A stretch of 12,866 bases of DNA from Oscillospiraceae bacterium (GTDB taxonomy: Bacteria; Bacillota; Clostridia; Oscillospirales; Oscillospiraceae). The notes beneath the pieces were generated by a model. It saw only the letters and a program-made list of their open reading frames with translations, had not been told where the DNA came from and did not search any database. This document shows, piece by piece, positions 7,867 through 12,866 of the stretch. The stretch covers positions 1 through 12,866 of the forward strand of contig JAHHSE010000031.1 of assembly GCA_020025395.1 (NCBI GenBank), in the 5' to 3' direction. How positions within the stretch are numbered: the first letter of the stretch is position 1; each line of letters opens with the position of its first letter. Both the position numbers and the translations under genes were made by a program.

Positions 7867-7898
7867 AAGAGACCGGTCTTCCCGAAGACCGGTCTCTT
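7867..7898 (+). terminator. Perfect hairpin after ileS, weak or non-canonical terminator
   Basis: Fourteen complementary bases on each side (7867-7880 and 7885-7898) around a CCCG loop, beginning 6 bases after the ileS stop. Only UU follows the stem, so it lacks the U-run of a canonical intrinsic terminator. It may act as a partial terminator or as a 3' RNA-stability or processing hairpin between ileS and lspA. Confidence 0.5.
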
Positions 7899-7977
7899 CC
7901 AGATTGGCGGGGACCTTCGGCCCCGTCAAACCGCTTATCAGAACAGCATGGCCCCTGCCATGCGGGAGGAAGAATCC

Positions 7978-8457
7978 ATGTTATACACCATCCTGATCGC
8001 CGCTTTGGTGGCCTTGGATCAAATCGTCAAATATCTGGTCCGGGCCAACATCCCCCTGGGGACCTCGGTGGACTTTATCCCCAACCTCATGGGGCTTACC
8101 TATGTGCAGAACACCGGGGCCGCCTTTTCCATCTTTTCCCAGCACACCTGGCTCCTCACCCTGATCTCCGCCCTGGTCTCCCTGCTCATTGCGGCGGCCC
8201 TCATCAAAGGCTCCTTCCGCCATCCCGCCGGACGGCTCTCGCTCTCCGTGATTCTGGGGGGGGCCTTGGGGAACCTCATCGACCGGGCCCTCTTCGGCTA
8301 TGTGACCGATATGTTTAGGACCCTTTTCATGGACTTCGCCGTTTTCAATGTGGCGGACATCTGTGTGGTCCTGGGGGGGATTGCCTTCTGTATCTATATC
8401 CTCTTTTTCTACGACAGATTGGAGAAGCCCCATGGAACCGATTCTGCTGACCGCTGA
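7978..8457 (+). CDS. lspA: Lipoprotein signal peptidase (signal peptidase II)
   Basis: A 159-residue integral membrane aspartyl protease that removes the signal peptide from prolipoproteins after lipidation. It shows the four hydrophobic segments of the family and the conserved boxes DQIVKYLV (14-21), QNTGAAFSIF (44-53), GGALGNLIDR (94-103) and FNVADI (123-128). The catalytic aspartates are most likely D111 (in VTDMF) and D127 (in NVAD). The ATG at 7978 is used because GGGAGG lies 8 bases upstream and MLYTILIAAL begins the first membrane helix; the in-frame ATG at 7948 has no comparable site. The end overlaps the next gene by 26 bases, so the two are translationally linked. No clear promoter was seen directly upstream, so it may depend on ileS transcription. 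Confidence 0.96.
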   Translation: MLYTILIAALVALDQIVKYLVRANIPLGTSVDFIPNLMGLTYVQNTGAAFSIFSQHTWLLTLISALVSLLIAAALIKGSFRHPAGRLSLSVILGGALGNLIDRALFGYVTDMFRTLFMDFAVFNVADICVVLGGIAFCIYILFFYDRLEKPHGTDSADR

Positions 8458-9343
8458 GGAGGAGGGGCTGCGCCTGGACCTCTTTCTGGCCTCCCGGCTG
8501 GAGGAGGTGACCCGGTCCGCCGCCCAGAAGCTCCTGGAGGAGGGGCGGGTCGTCTGCTCCGGTACCTCGCTCCAAAAAAAGGACCGGACCCGCCCCGGAG
8601 CGGTGTATGAGATCCACCTGCCCGACCCCGTCCCTCTGGATGTGATCCCCCAGAACCTCCCTCTGGATATCCGCTTGGAGGATGAAGATCTGGTGGTCAT
8701 CAATAAGCCTGTTGGGATGGTGGTCCATCCCGCCCCCGGACATCCGGACGGCACCCTGGTAAACGCCCTGCTCCATCACTGCGGCTCCTCTCTCTCCGGG
8801 ATCAACGGGGTCCTCCGTCCCGGAATCGTCCACCGAATCGACCGGGACACCTCCGGCCTCATTATCGTGGCGAAAAACGATGCCGCCCACCTGTCTCTGG
8901 CGGAACAGCTTCAGGATCACTCCCTCTATCGGGAGTATCGGGCGGTTTGTGTGGGAGGGCTGAGGGAGGAGGCGGGGACCATCTCCGCCCCCATCGCCCG
9001 CCATCGGACCCACCGAAAAAAAATGGCCATCGACCGGGAGGGCCGGCCCGCCGTCACCCACTGGAAGGTGCTGGAGCCCCTGGGCCGATACACCTATCTT
9101 CAATGCAGACTGGAAACCGGGCGGACCCATCAGATCCGTGTCCACCTGGCCTCCATTGGCCACCCCCTTCTGGGGGATGTGGTCTACGGCTCCCCCAAGC
9201 CCTGGCCCGGCCTGGCGGGACAGTGCCTCCACGCCGGGCGGCTCACCTTCCGCCACCCCCGCACAGGCGCCCTCTGCACCGTGGAGGCGGAAAACCCTCC
9301 CTGGTTTGAGGATGTATTGACAAAACTCCGAAAACAGGTATAA
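8432..9343 (+). CDS. rluD: RluA/RluD-family rRNA pseudouridine synthase
   Basis: A 303-residue enzyme that isomerises uridine to pseudouridine in structured RNA, most likely 23S rRNA. An S4-like RNA-binding domain occupies about residues 1-60 (LRLDLFLASRL...SAAQKLLEEGRV). The catalytic domain has NKPVGMVVHP (91-100), the signature HRIDRDTSGL (134-143) with catalytic D137, and LETGRTHQIRVHL further on. The start at 8432 has GGAG 7 bases upstream, inside the end of lspA. The lspA-rluD order is common in bacteria and supports the assignment. The exact target uridines cannot be deduced from sequence, so the RluD symbol means family membership rather than proven site specificity. Confidence 0.92.
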   Translation: MEPILLTAEEEGLRLDLFLASRLEEVTRSAAQKLLEEGRVVCSGTSLQKKDRTRPGAVYEIHLPDPVPLDVIPQNLPLDIRLEDEDLVVINKPVGMVVHPAPGHPDGTLVNALLHHCGSSLSGINGVLRPGIVHRIDRDTSGLIIVAKNDAAHLSLAEQLQDHSLYREYRAVCVGGLREEAGTISAPIARHRTHRKKMAIDREGRPAVTHWKVLEPLGRYTYLQCRLETGRTHQIRVHLASIGHPLLGDVVYGSPKPWPGLAGQCLHAGRLTFRHPRTGALCTVEAENPPWFEDVLTKLRKQV

Positions 9344-9344
9344 A
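9317..9344 (+). promoter_or_regulatory. Internal promoter for the HAD phosphatase gene
   Basis: Consensus TTGACA at 9317-9322 and TATAAA at 9339-9344 are separated by 16 bases. TAAAAT at 9341-9346 gives an alternative with 18. The promoter lies in the last codons of the pseudouridine synthase gene and predicts a leader of about 100 bases. That leader has a weak hairpin (TCGGATG 9367-9373 with CATCCGA 9397-9403) of unknown meaning. Confidence 0.7.
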
Positions 9345-9450
9345 ATAATGTGAAACTCGCAGCAAATCGGATGCTTTTCGGAGCGTTTCCCTCCCTCATC
9401 CGACACGGAAAAGAAACGGGGGAGTGCCTCCGTAAAAAGGAGGAAGCCTT

Positions 9451-10305
9451 TTGGGTAAATTCACCGGAGTCCTGTTGGCCACGGATTTTGACGACACCCT
9501 TTTCCGCTCCAACATCACCAGGGCGGAGGGGTCCCCCGAGACCGAGAAACGGGATGCGCCGGTGGTCATTGGGCGAAACAAGGAGGCTCTGGCGTACTAC
9601 CTGGCCCAGGGCGGTTTTTTCACCGTGGCCACCGGGCGGGCCTACCAGACCTTCTCCCCCTATCGGGATCGGGTGCCCTTTAATGTCCCCGTCATCCTGT
9701 CCAACGGGGCCGTACTCTATGATTTTTCCACCGATCGGGAGCTGTTCCACGCCTGTCTCCCCGATGAGATCCGGCGCCACGCCCTCCTTCTCTCCGAGAC
9801 CTTTCCGGATGTGGGCTTTGAGACCCATATCGGGGATTTGATCTACACCTGCCGTCCCAATGAGATCACCTGGCGGCACATCCGCAAGCTGGGCCTTCCC
9901 TATGTGGAGCGGAGCTTTGAGGAGATCCCCTTGCCCTGGATGAAGCTCCTGATGGAGCATGGCTCCCATGATCGCCTGACGGAGGTCCAGAGCTGGATCC
10001 GGACCTTTTTCCCCGGACAATATGAGGTGATCTTCTCCAACCATCATCTGCTGGAGGTCACCGCCCAGGGGGTCACCAAGGGCAGGGCGGTCCAGCGGCT
10101 GGCCCAGCTCCTCAAGGTGGAACCCCAGAACCTCTACTGCGTGGGAGACAATCAAAACGATATCCCCATGCTGGAGGTCTCCGCCATCCCCTTTGCCCCC
10201 GCCAACTGCGCCCGGGAGGTCCGGGACTGCGGGGCCACCATTGTAAGCGCCTGCGACCAGGGGGCCATCGCGGACATTATCGAGCGTCTGGACAAGCGCT
10301 ACTAG
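9451..10305 (+). CDS. Cof-type HAD superfamily phosphatase (class IIB)
   Basis: A 284-residue soluble hydrolase of the haloacid dehalogenase superfamily, Cof/YbiV-like, which typically removes phosphate from sugar phosphates or similar metabolites. Motif I is DFDDT (12-16) with nucleophile D12 and acid D14. Motif II is near SNGA (84-87). A lysine at motif III is likely K210 in GVTKGRA, and motif IV is GDNQNDIPM (232-240). The C2-type cap fills the middle of the protein. The start codon is TTG at 9451, supported by AAAGGAGG ending 7 bases upstream and by the protein beginning just before motif I, as in relatives. It has its own promoter in the end of the preceding gene and a terminator 33 bases downstream, so it is probably monocistronic. 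The substrate is unknown. Confidence 0.9.
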   Translation: MGKFTGVLLATDFDDTLFRSNITRAEGSPETEKRDAPVVIGRNKEALAYYLAQGGFFTVATGRAYQTFSPYRDRVPFNVPVILSNGAVLYDFSTDRELFHACLPDEIRRHALLLSETFPDVGFETHIGDLIYTCRPNEITWRHIRKLGLPYVERSFEEIPLPWMKLLMEHGSHDRLTEVQSWIRTFFPGQYEVIFSNHHLLEVTAQGVTKGRAVQRLAQLLKVEPQNLYCVGDNQNDIPMLEVSAIPFAPANCAREVRDCGATIVSACDQGAIADIIERLDKRY

Positions 10306-10337
10306 GGAGGATTCGCCCCGGTCAAACCGCCCAAAAC

Positions 10338-10378
10338 AAAATCGGCAGCCGCATGATCTGTGTGTGCTGCCGATTTTT
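10338..10378 (+). terminator. Intrinsic terminator after the HAD phosphatase gene
   Basis: AAAATCGGCAGC (10338-10349) pairs with GCTGCCGATTTT (10366-10377) over a 16-base loop, followed by T and CT. It closes the plus-strand chromosomal block. The next 110 bases, up to the island terminator, hold no gene that I can support. Confidence 0.85.
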
Positions 10379-10488
10379 CTATGCCTAAAGGAGAGGCAGT
10401 CCATCGGGCAAAGAGGAGAACTTCGGCTCCCTTTTACCTTTTGAACTGATTTACGCTTATCCCGGAAATCATCCGTCGAATTGCACAA

Positions 10489-10522
10489 AAAAGGACTCCA
10501 CTTCGAAAAGTGGAGTCCTTTT
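10489..10522 (-). terminator. Bidirectional terminator after the adenine methyltransferase gene
   Basis: A perfect 15-bp stem (10489-10503 with 10508-10522) with a CGAA loop. On the minus strand it is followed by six Ts and lies 6 bases after the methyltransferase stop. On the plus strand it is followed by four Ts. It sits at the visible shift from GC-rich to AT-rich DNA. Confidence 0.9.
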
Positions 10523-10528
10523 ACTATT

Positions 10529-11386
10529 TTACCAAGTTAATAGCAACTTATCATGTACTTCTGAGTCTTTCATTTCTTTTCCTGAGTTCTGCAATCTATC
10601 AATCATTGAAGTTCCACAATTAACAATGACTTCTCTTTCAAATAAACCGTCTGGGATATTAACAGATATATCCTTCTTTTTGGATTCTCTTGTATTGTTG
10701 ATAGATAGCATTACATATACACCACGCTCTTTACATGCTGCTATCTGTTTCCACAGTAAATCAATATTAAAGGTCTGTGCCCCATAAATAATGGCCTGAC
10801 TATGCGTATAAGGAGGATCACAATAAACTACATCTCCGCTTTGAGCCTTTTCCATGGCTATATCAAAGCTTTCACAGGTAAAGTCTGCTTTTTGCAACAG
10901 TGATTCCCATAGCATAACACGCTTTTTGAAAGTCTCTGGTGCTATGGGTTTGTGAGGCCCACGAGGCGTGCTCATATATCCATCAGATTTACGAAATCTT
11001 ATAACGCCAGAATAGCAAGTACGAGAGAGTAAGCAAAAATCTAATGCGTTATGATTTTCATTAAATCTATCCCTTATAATTTCGTATGCTTGTTCTGGAT
11101 TATCATAGTATTTTGTAATTTCAGTCGTGTAGTAATCTATGATCTTGCTCGGGTTATTCTTCACAATACTGAATATATCAATCAGAAACGGCAATACATC
11201 ACTACCGTAGGCATGTTCAAAATGATGAAATAGTGTTGAGCTGTCTTGCGTAAGGAGTTCAGCAAGTACAGCCCCGCTCCCTAAAAAAGGCTCATAATAG
11301 TTATTAAAAGTGTTCGGTATATATGAAACAATGGTATTTGCAAACCTTTGTTTGTTTCCTATCCATTTTAATAAAGCTGGCACCAT
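10529..11386 (-). CDS. Dam/D12-class DNA adenine-N6 methyltransferase of a type II R-M system
   Basis: A 285-residue enzyme that transfers a methyl group from S-adenosylmethionine to adenine N6, protecting host DNA from the partner nuclease. The order is that of the alpha (Dam-like) group: LKWIGNKQRF at the N-terminus (6-15), SAM motif EPFLGSGA (32-39), an acidic motif near GSDVLPF (61-67), and catalytic DPPY (190-193) within VVYCDPPYTHSQ. The stretch DFCLLSRTCYSGVIRFR (116-132) matches the region seen in Dam, DpnM and EcoRV-type methylases. The start at 11386 has AGAGGAG upstream. It is divergent from the C and R genes and shares their operator region. Its base composition is far more AT-rich than the genes to the left, indicating transfer. 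The recognition site cannot be read from sequence. Confidence 0.92.
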   Translation of the reverse strand: MVPALLKWIGNKQRFANTIVSYIPNTFNNYYEPFLGSGAVLAELLTQDSSTLFHHFEHAYGSDVLPFLIDIFSIVKNNPSKIIDYYTTEITKYYDNPEQAYEIIRDRFNENHNALDFCLLSRTCYSGVIRFRKSDGYMSTPRGPHKPIAPETFKKRVMLWESLLQKADFTCESFDIAMEKAQSGDVVYCDPPYTHSQAIIYGAQTFNIDLLWKQIAACKERGVYVMLSINNTRESKKKDISVNIPDGLFEREVIVNCGTSMIDRLQNSGKEMKDSEVHDKLLLTW

Positions 11387-11412
11387 TTTGATTGTCTCCT
11401 CTGGTTATATGT

Positions 11413-11438
11413 AACGCATAGTCTGTAGACTGAAAGTC
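11413..11438. promoter_or_regulatory. C-protein operator pair (C-boxes) in the divergent R-M promoter region
   Basis: Box 2, GACTGAAAGTC (11428-11438), is a perfect GACT-N3-AGTC site inside a longer palindrome TGTAGACT-GAA-AGTCTACA (11424-11442). Box 1, AACGCATAGTC (11413-11423), has one good half-site and one degraded one. The two 11-base boxes are separated by TGTA, giving a 15-base centre-to-centre distance, the layout known for C-box pairs of type II systems such as AhdI. Box 2 overlaps the -35 of the C promoter and reaches the predicted start of the methyltransferase transcript. Confidence 0.85.
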
Positions 11439-11455
11439 TACATTTTTATTATAAT
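11426..11455 (+). promoter_or_regulatory. Promoter for the C and R genes, with poor -35 inside the operator
   Basis: TATAAT at 11450-11455 is a perfect -10. The best -35 is TAGACT at 11426-11431, 18 bases upstream and within C-box 2. The predicted start near 11462 leaves a leader of about 18 bases before the GTG. The weak -35 next to an operator suggests dependence on the C protein. Confidence 0.7.
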
Positions 11456-11476
11456 ATAAGAATAGGGAGGTGTCAA
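11448..11476 (-). promoter_or_regulatory. Consensus promoter for the adenine methyltransferase gene
   Basis: On the minus strand TTGACA (11476-11471) and TATAAT (11453-11448) are separated by exactly 17 bases, a perfect match to the vegetative consensus. Its -10 overlaps the C promoter's -10 on the other strand, and its -35 lies just before the C start codon. The transcript would start near 11441, at the edge of C-box 2, with a leader of about 55 bases. Confidence 0.8.
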
Positions 11477-11479
11477 GCA

Positions 11480-11698
11480 GTGCAAACGGATGTTTTAGTT
11501 CGATATGGACAAGCTGTCAGAAAAATAAGACTTGACCAAGGCATTTCGCAGGAAGAACTTGCCGACTTATGCGGCTTGCACCGTACATATATTAGTGATG
11601 TTGAACTGGGCAAACGCAATCTTTCATTAGAAAATATTGAACGCATTGCAATATCACTGAATAAAACACTGTCTGAATTTTTCAAGGAGGTTGAATGA
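11480..11698 (+). CDS. Controller (C) protein, XRE-family regulator of the R-M system
   Basis: A 72-residue all-helical repressor/activator, the normal size for type II controller proteins. The helix-turn-helix lies at about residues 22-42 (ISQEELADLCGLHRTYISDV), followed by ELGKRNLSLENIERIA and LSEFF. The RTYIS plus ExGxRNxSLENI pattern is strongly typical of C proteins. These bind as dimers to C-boxes and time restriction-gene expression after the system enters a new host. The start is GTG at 11480 with GGGAGG 9 bases upstream. It lies 3 bases before the nuclease gene, whose Shine-Dalgarno site is in its last codons, so both are made from one message. The operator pair is directly upstream, as expected for autoregulation. 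Low GC matches the rest of the island. Confidence 0.93.
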   Translation: MQTDVLVRYGQAVRKIRLDQGISQEELADLCGLHRTYISDVELGKRNLSLENIERIAISLNKTLSEFFKEVE

Positions 11699-11701
11699 CT
11701 T

Positions 11702-12544
11702 ATGCGTGCATTTCCTGAGTTTAGAGCCATGGGTCCCTCTTTTTGGGCATTGATTAAATATATCTCTGAAACCTTAGGATATACTGTTAGAAAGCAGGGA
11801 GTAGTCCGTACATATGAGATAGATGAAATGTCTGATTTGTTATCAGAGAATGGCATAGCAGTAGATATTGATACGCTTGCATCTGCTAAACTGTATTTTG
11901 ACAAGCGTGCAGACTTGCTGAACAATTATGTGAGATTAAATCTCATGACAGCAGATGAGGCTAAAGATGTATTTACTGATTTGTACCCTCTGCATAGGGA
12001 TAATCATTTCCTGTGCAAACTCCCCATGAATAAGCAGAAGGGAGCCATGAGGCAAGTTGCCTTCTTTACTGCTATTATCAACATTATTGCAGAGGATACT
12101 ATTCGCCATTCTCGTGTATATGATGGCACCTTGGGATTTAATGATGATCCCAGAGGGTTGTCGTATACTCTGGATGATGATAACCGCATTGTCGGTGCGT
12201 CCTCCAGGCGTTTTGATGGTGCATATCCCAATATTCTAAACCCTAAAGCTGTTTGGGAAATCAAAGAGTACTATTATGCAACAACCTTTGGAAGTCGAGT
12301 AGCTGATGGTGTTTATGAGACTCAACTTGATGGGTATGAATTCAAAGGTATTGCTGCGAGAACAGGTAGACCAGTTACCCACATATTCTTTCTTGATGCC
12401 TACAAGACATGGTGGGTTGATGGAAAATCTTATCTGTGTAGAATTATAGATACGCTTAACGCGGGTCTCGTTGATGAAGTCATTGTAGGTAGAGAAGTCC
12501 TTACCCGATGGCCGGAAGTCCTTCAAAGTATTATTGATGAATAA
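11702..12544 (+). CDS. Putative type II restriction endonuclease, PD-(D/E)XK fold
   Basis: A 280-residue protein that I do not recognise by family name. Position is the main evidence: it follows a C protein by 3 bases, is divergent from an adenine methyltransferase, and is flanked by terminators that isolate the trio. Internally, D172 (RRFDGAYP), followed 14 residues later by E186-I-K188 in VWEIKEYY, fits the D...ExK catalytic core of PD-(D/E)XK nucleases. A predicted beta strand THIFFLDAY follows. The N-terminal half (1-130) is helical and without obvious motifs. AAGGAGG lies 11 bases before the ATG, a slightly long spacing; an ATG at 11695 is in another frame and soon stops. Its natural substrate is presumably the unmethylated site of the partner methylase; the sequence recognised is unknown. 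Confidence 0.78.
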   Translation: MRAFPEFRAMGPSFWALIKYISETLGYTVRKQGVVRTYEIDEMSDLLSENGIAVDIDTLASAKLYFDKRADLLNNYVRLNLMTADEAKDVFTDLYPLHRDNHFLCKLPMNKQKGAMRQVAFFTAIINIIAEDTIRHSRVYDGTLGFNDDPRGLSYTLDDDNRIVGASSRRFDGAYPNILNPKAVWEIKEYYYATTFGSRVADGVYETQLDGYEFKGIAARTGRPVTHIFFLDAYKTWWVDGKSYLCRIIDTLNAGLVDEVIVGREVLTRWPEVLQSIIDE

Positions 12545-12547
12545 AAT

Positions 12548-12594
12548 AAACGAGCATGCTCAGACGATAAGGTCTAAAGCATGCTCGTTTTTTT
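12548..12594. terminator. Bidirectional terminator between convergent R-M genes
   Basis: AAACGAGCATGCT (12548-12560) pairs with AGCATGCTCGTTT (12578-12590), and AGAC/GTCT extends the stem inside the loop. Ts follow on the plus strand (12588-12594). It begins 3 bases after the endonuclease stop and borders the convergent gene's stop at 12593, so it can end transcription from both sides. Confidence 0.88.
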
Positions 12595-12866
12595 ATTCCA
12601 TGGGTTTTATGGTCTGCTCAATGTATGCTATCTCTTGTTCACTTAAACCATACTTTTTATACAACTGCTTATCAATCTCAGCTACTGACTTAGACCAGTC
12701 TATGTCACTGTTAGATGTAAAATCTTGAAGGGGTACAATTTTAAATCTGATAGGACTAGTTGTACAAATCTCATCTGTAATACAACGAATAAGAAATCTG
12801 GCAAATTTTCCAGACAGAGTACAATGATGTTTGCAAAAGAGATTTAAAATAGACAAGCCACTAGGG
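12593..12866 (-). CDS. C-terminal part of a probable Eco57I-like adenine-specific methyltransferase, 5' end outside the window
   Basis: The minus-strand frame is open to the right edge, so only the last 90 or so residues are present; no start codon can be assigned. The tail KIVPLQDFTSNSDIDWSKS, followed by EIDKQLYKKYGLSEQEIAYI and ending KPME, closely resembles the C-terminal tail I know from many type II and IIG adenine-specific methyltransferases (VPLQDF...LYKKYGLsxEEIxYIExxIKPM). The region before it (KFARFLI) matches the usual (K/R)FxRFLv stretch. No catalytic motif lies within the window, so the assignment rests on this tail alone. It is convergent with the endonuclease gene and shares its low GC. 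It could belong to a complete second R-M system or be a decayed remnant. Confidence 0.6.
   Translation of the reverse strand, partial: PSGLSILNLFCKHHCTLSGKFARFLIRCITDEICTTSPIRFKIVPLQDFTSNSDIDWSKSVAEIDKQLYKKYGLSEQEIAYIEQTIKPME

Noticed and set aside
4822..7929. A 1035-residue open frame on the minus strand opposite ileS
   Set aside because: It is complementary to a certain ileS gene and its T-box leader. Its Gly/Val/Leu/Asp/His-rich composition is what G/C-ended codons give when read backwards, and no domain is visible.
7925..10330. The 10-base word GTCAAACCGC at 7925-7934 and 10321-10330, each after a gene end in similar GC-rich context
   Set aside because: Only two short copies; likely chance, and no palindrome or mobile-element structure surrounds them.
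10381..10449. A 22-codon frame (starting MPKGEAVHR) between the two terminators
   Set aside because: It starts in the T-run of the HAD terminator with no ribosome-binding site, and nothing supports expression.
9184..10488. A 434-residue minus-strand frame opposite the HAD gene
   Set aside because: It crosses the end of the pseudouridine synthase gene, a promoter and a terminator, and has no recognisable protein features.
11404..11409. Minus-strand TATAAC as a -10 for the methyltransferase
   Set aside because: It has no acceptable -35 and would start transcription at the ribosome-binding site; the TTGACA-17-TATAAT promoter at 11448-11476 is far better.
11695..11718. ATG at 11695 overlapping the C-gene stop as the endonuclease start
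   Set aside because: It is out of frame with the endonuclease and stops after seven codons; the ATG at 11702 opens the long frame.

Overview
The window looks like chromosome from a GC-rich member of the Clostridia (Firmicutes), plausibly an Oscillospiraceae-type gut anaerobe. The reasons are an isoleucine T-box leader in front of ileS, strong purine-rich Shine-Dalgarno sites, TTG and GTG starts, and strong G/C bias at third codon positions. The genus is inference only. From about 10.49 kb to the right end the DNA becomes clearly AT-rich and carries restriction-modification genes, so I read that part as horizontally acquired. No rRNA, tRNA, CRISPR array, transposase or integrase was seen.

Left part (1-4.7 kb, minus strand). 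A promoter at 4636-4664 drives a shikimate-kinase-like gene and then a DEAD-box RNA helicase, ending at a strong hairpin (2171-2211). A second promoter overlaps that hairpin and starts a unit of a membrane-anchored metallophosphoesterase followed, 2 bases later, by mnmG, which runs off the left edge.

Middle part (4.7-10.4 kb, plus strand). A divergent consensus promoter (4708-4736) reads into a T-box riboswitch with an AUC specifier, a UGGU tRNA-acceptor bulge and a clear antiterminator/terminator switch. Behind it are ileS, lspA (signal peptidase II) and an RluA/RluD-family pseudouridine synthase whose start overlaps the end of lspA. A separate promoter inside the end of the pseudouridine synthase gene serves a Cof-type HAD phosphatase with a TTG start. 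A rho-independent terminator closes this section.

Right part (10.49-12.87 kb, AT-rich). This is a compact type II restriction-modification system: a Dam/D12-class adenine methyltransferase on the minus strand, divergent from a controller (C) protein and a putative PD-(D/E)XK endonuclease on the plus strand. The 97 bp between start codons hold a C-box operator pair and two overlapping opposed promoters. The methyltransferase has a consensus promoter (TTGACA, 17 bp, TATAAT). The C/R promoter has a good -10 but a poor -35 embedded in the operator. This fits 'methylate first, cut later' timing. Beyond a bidirectional terminator, the C-terminus of what looks like a second, Eco57I-like adenine methyltransferase enters from the right edge, so this may be the border of a larger defence island.
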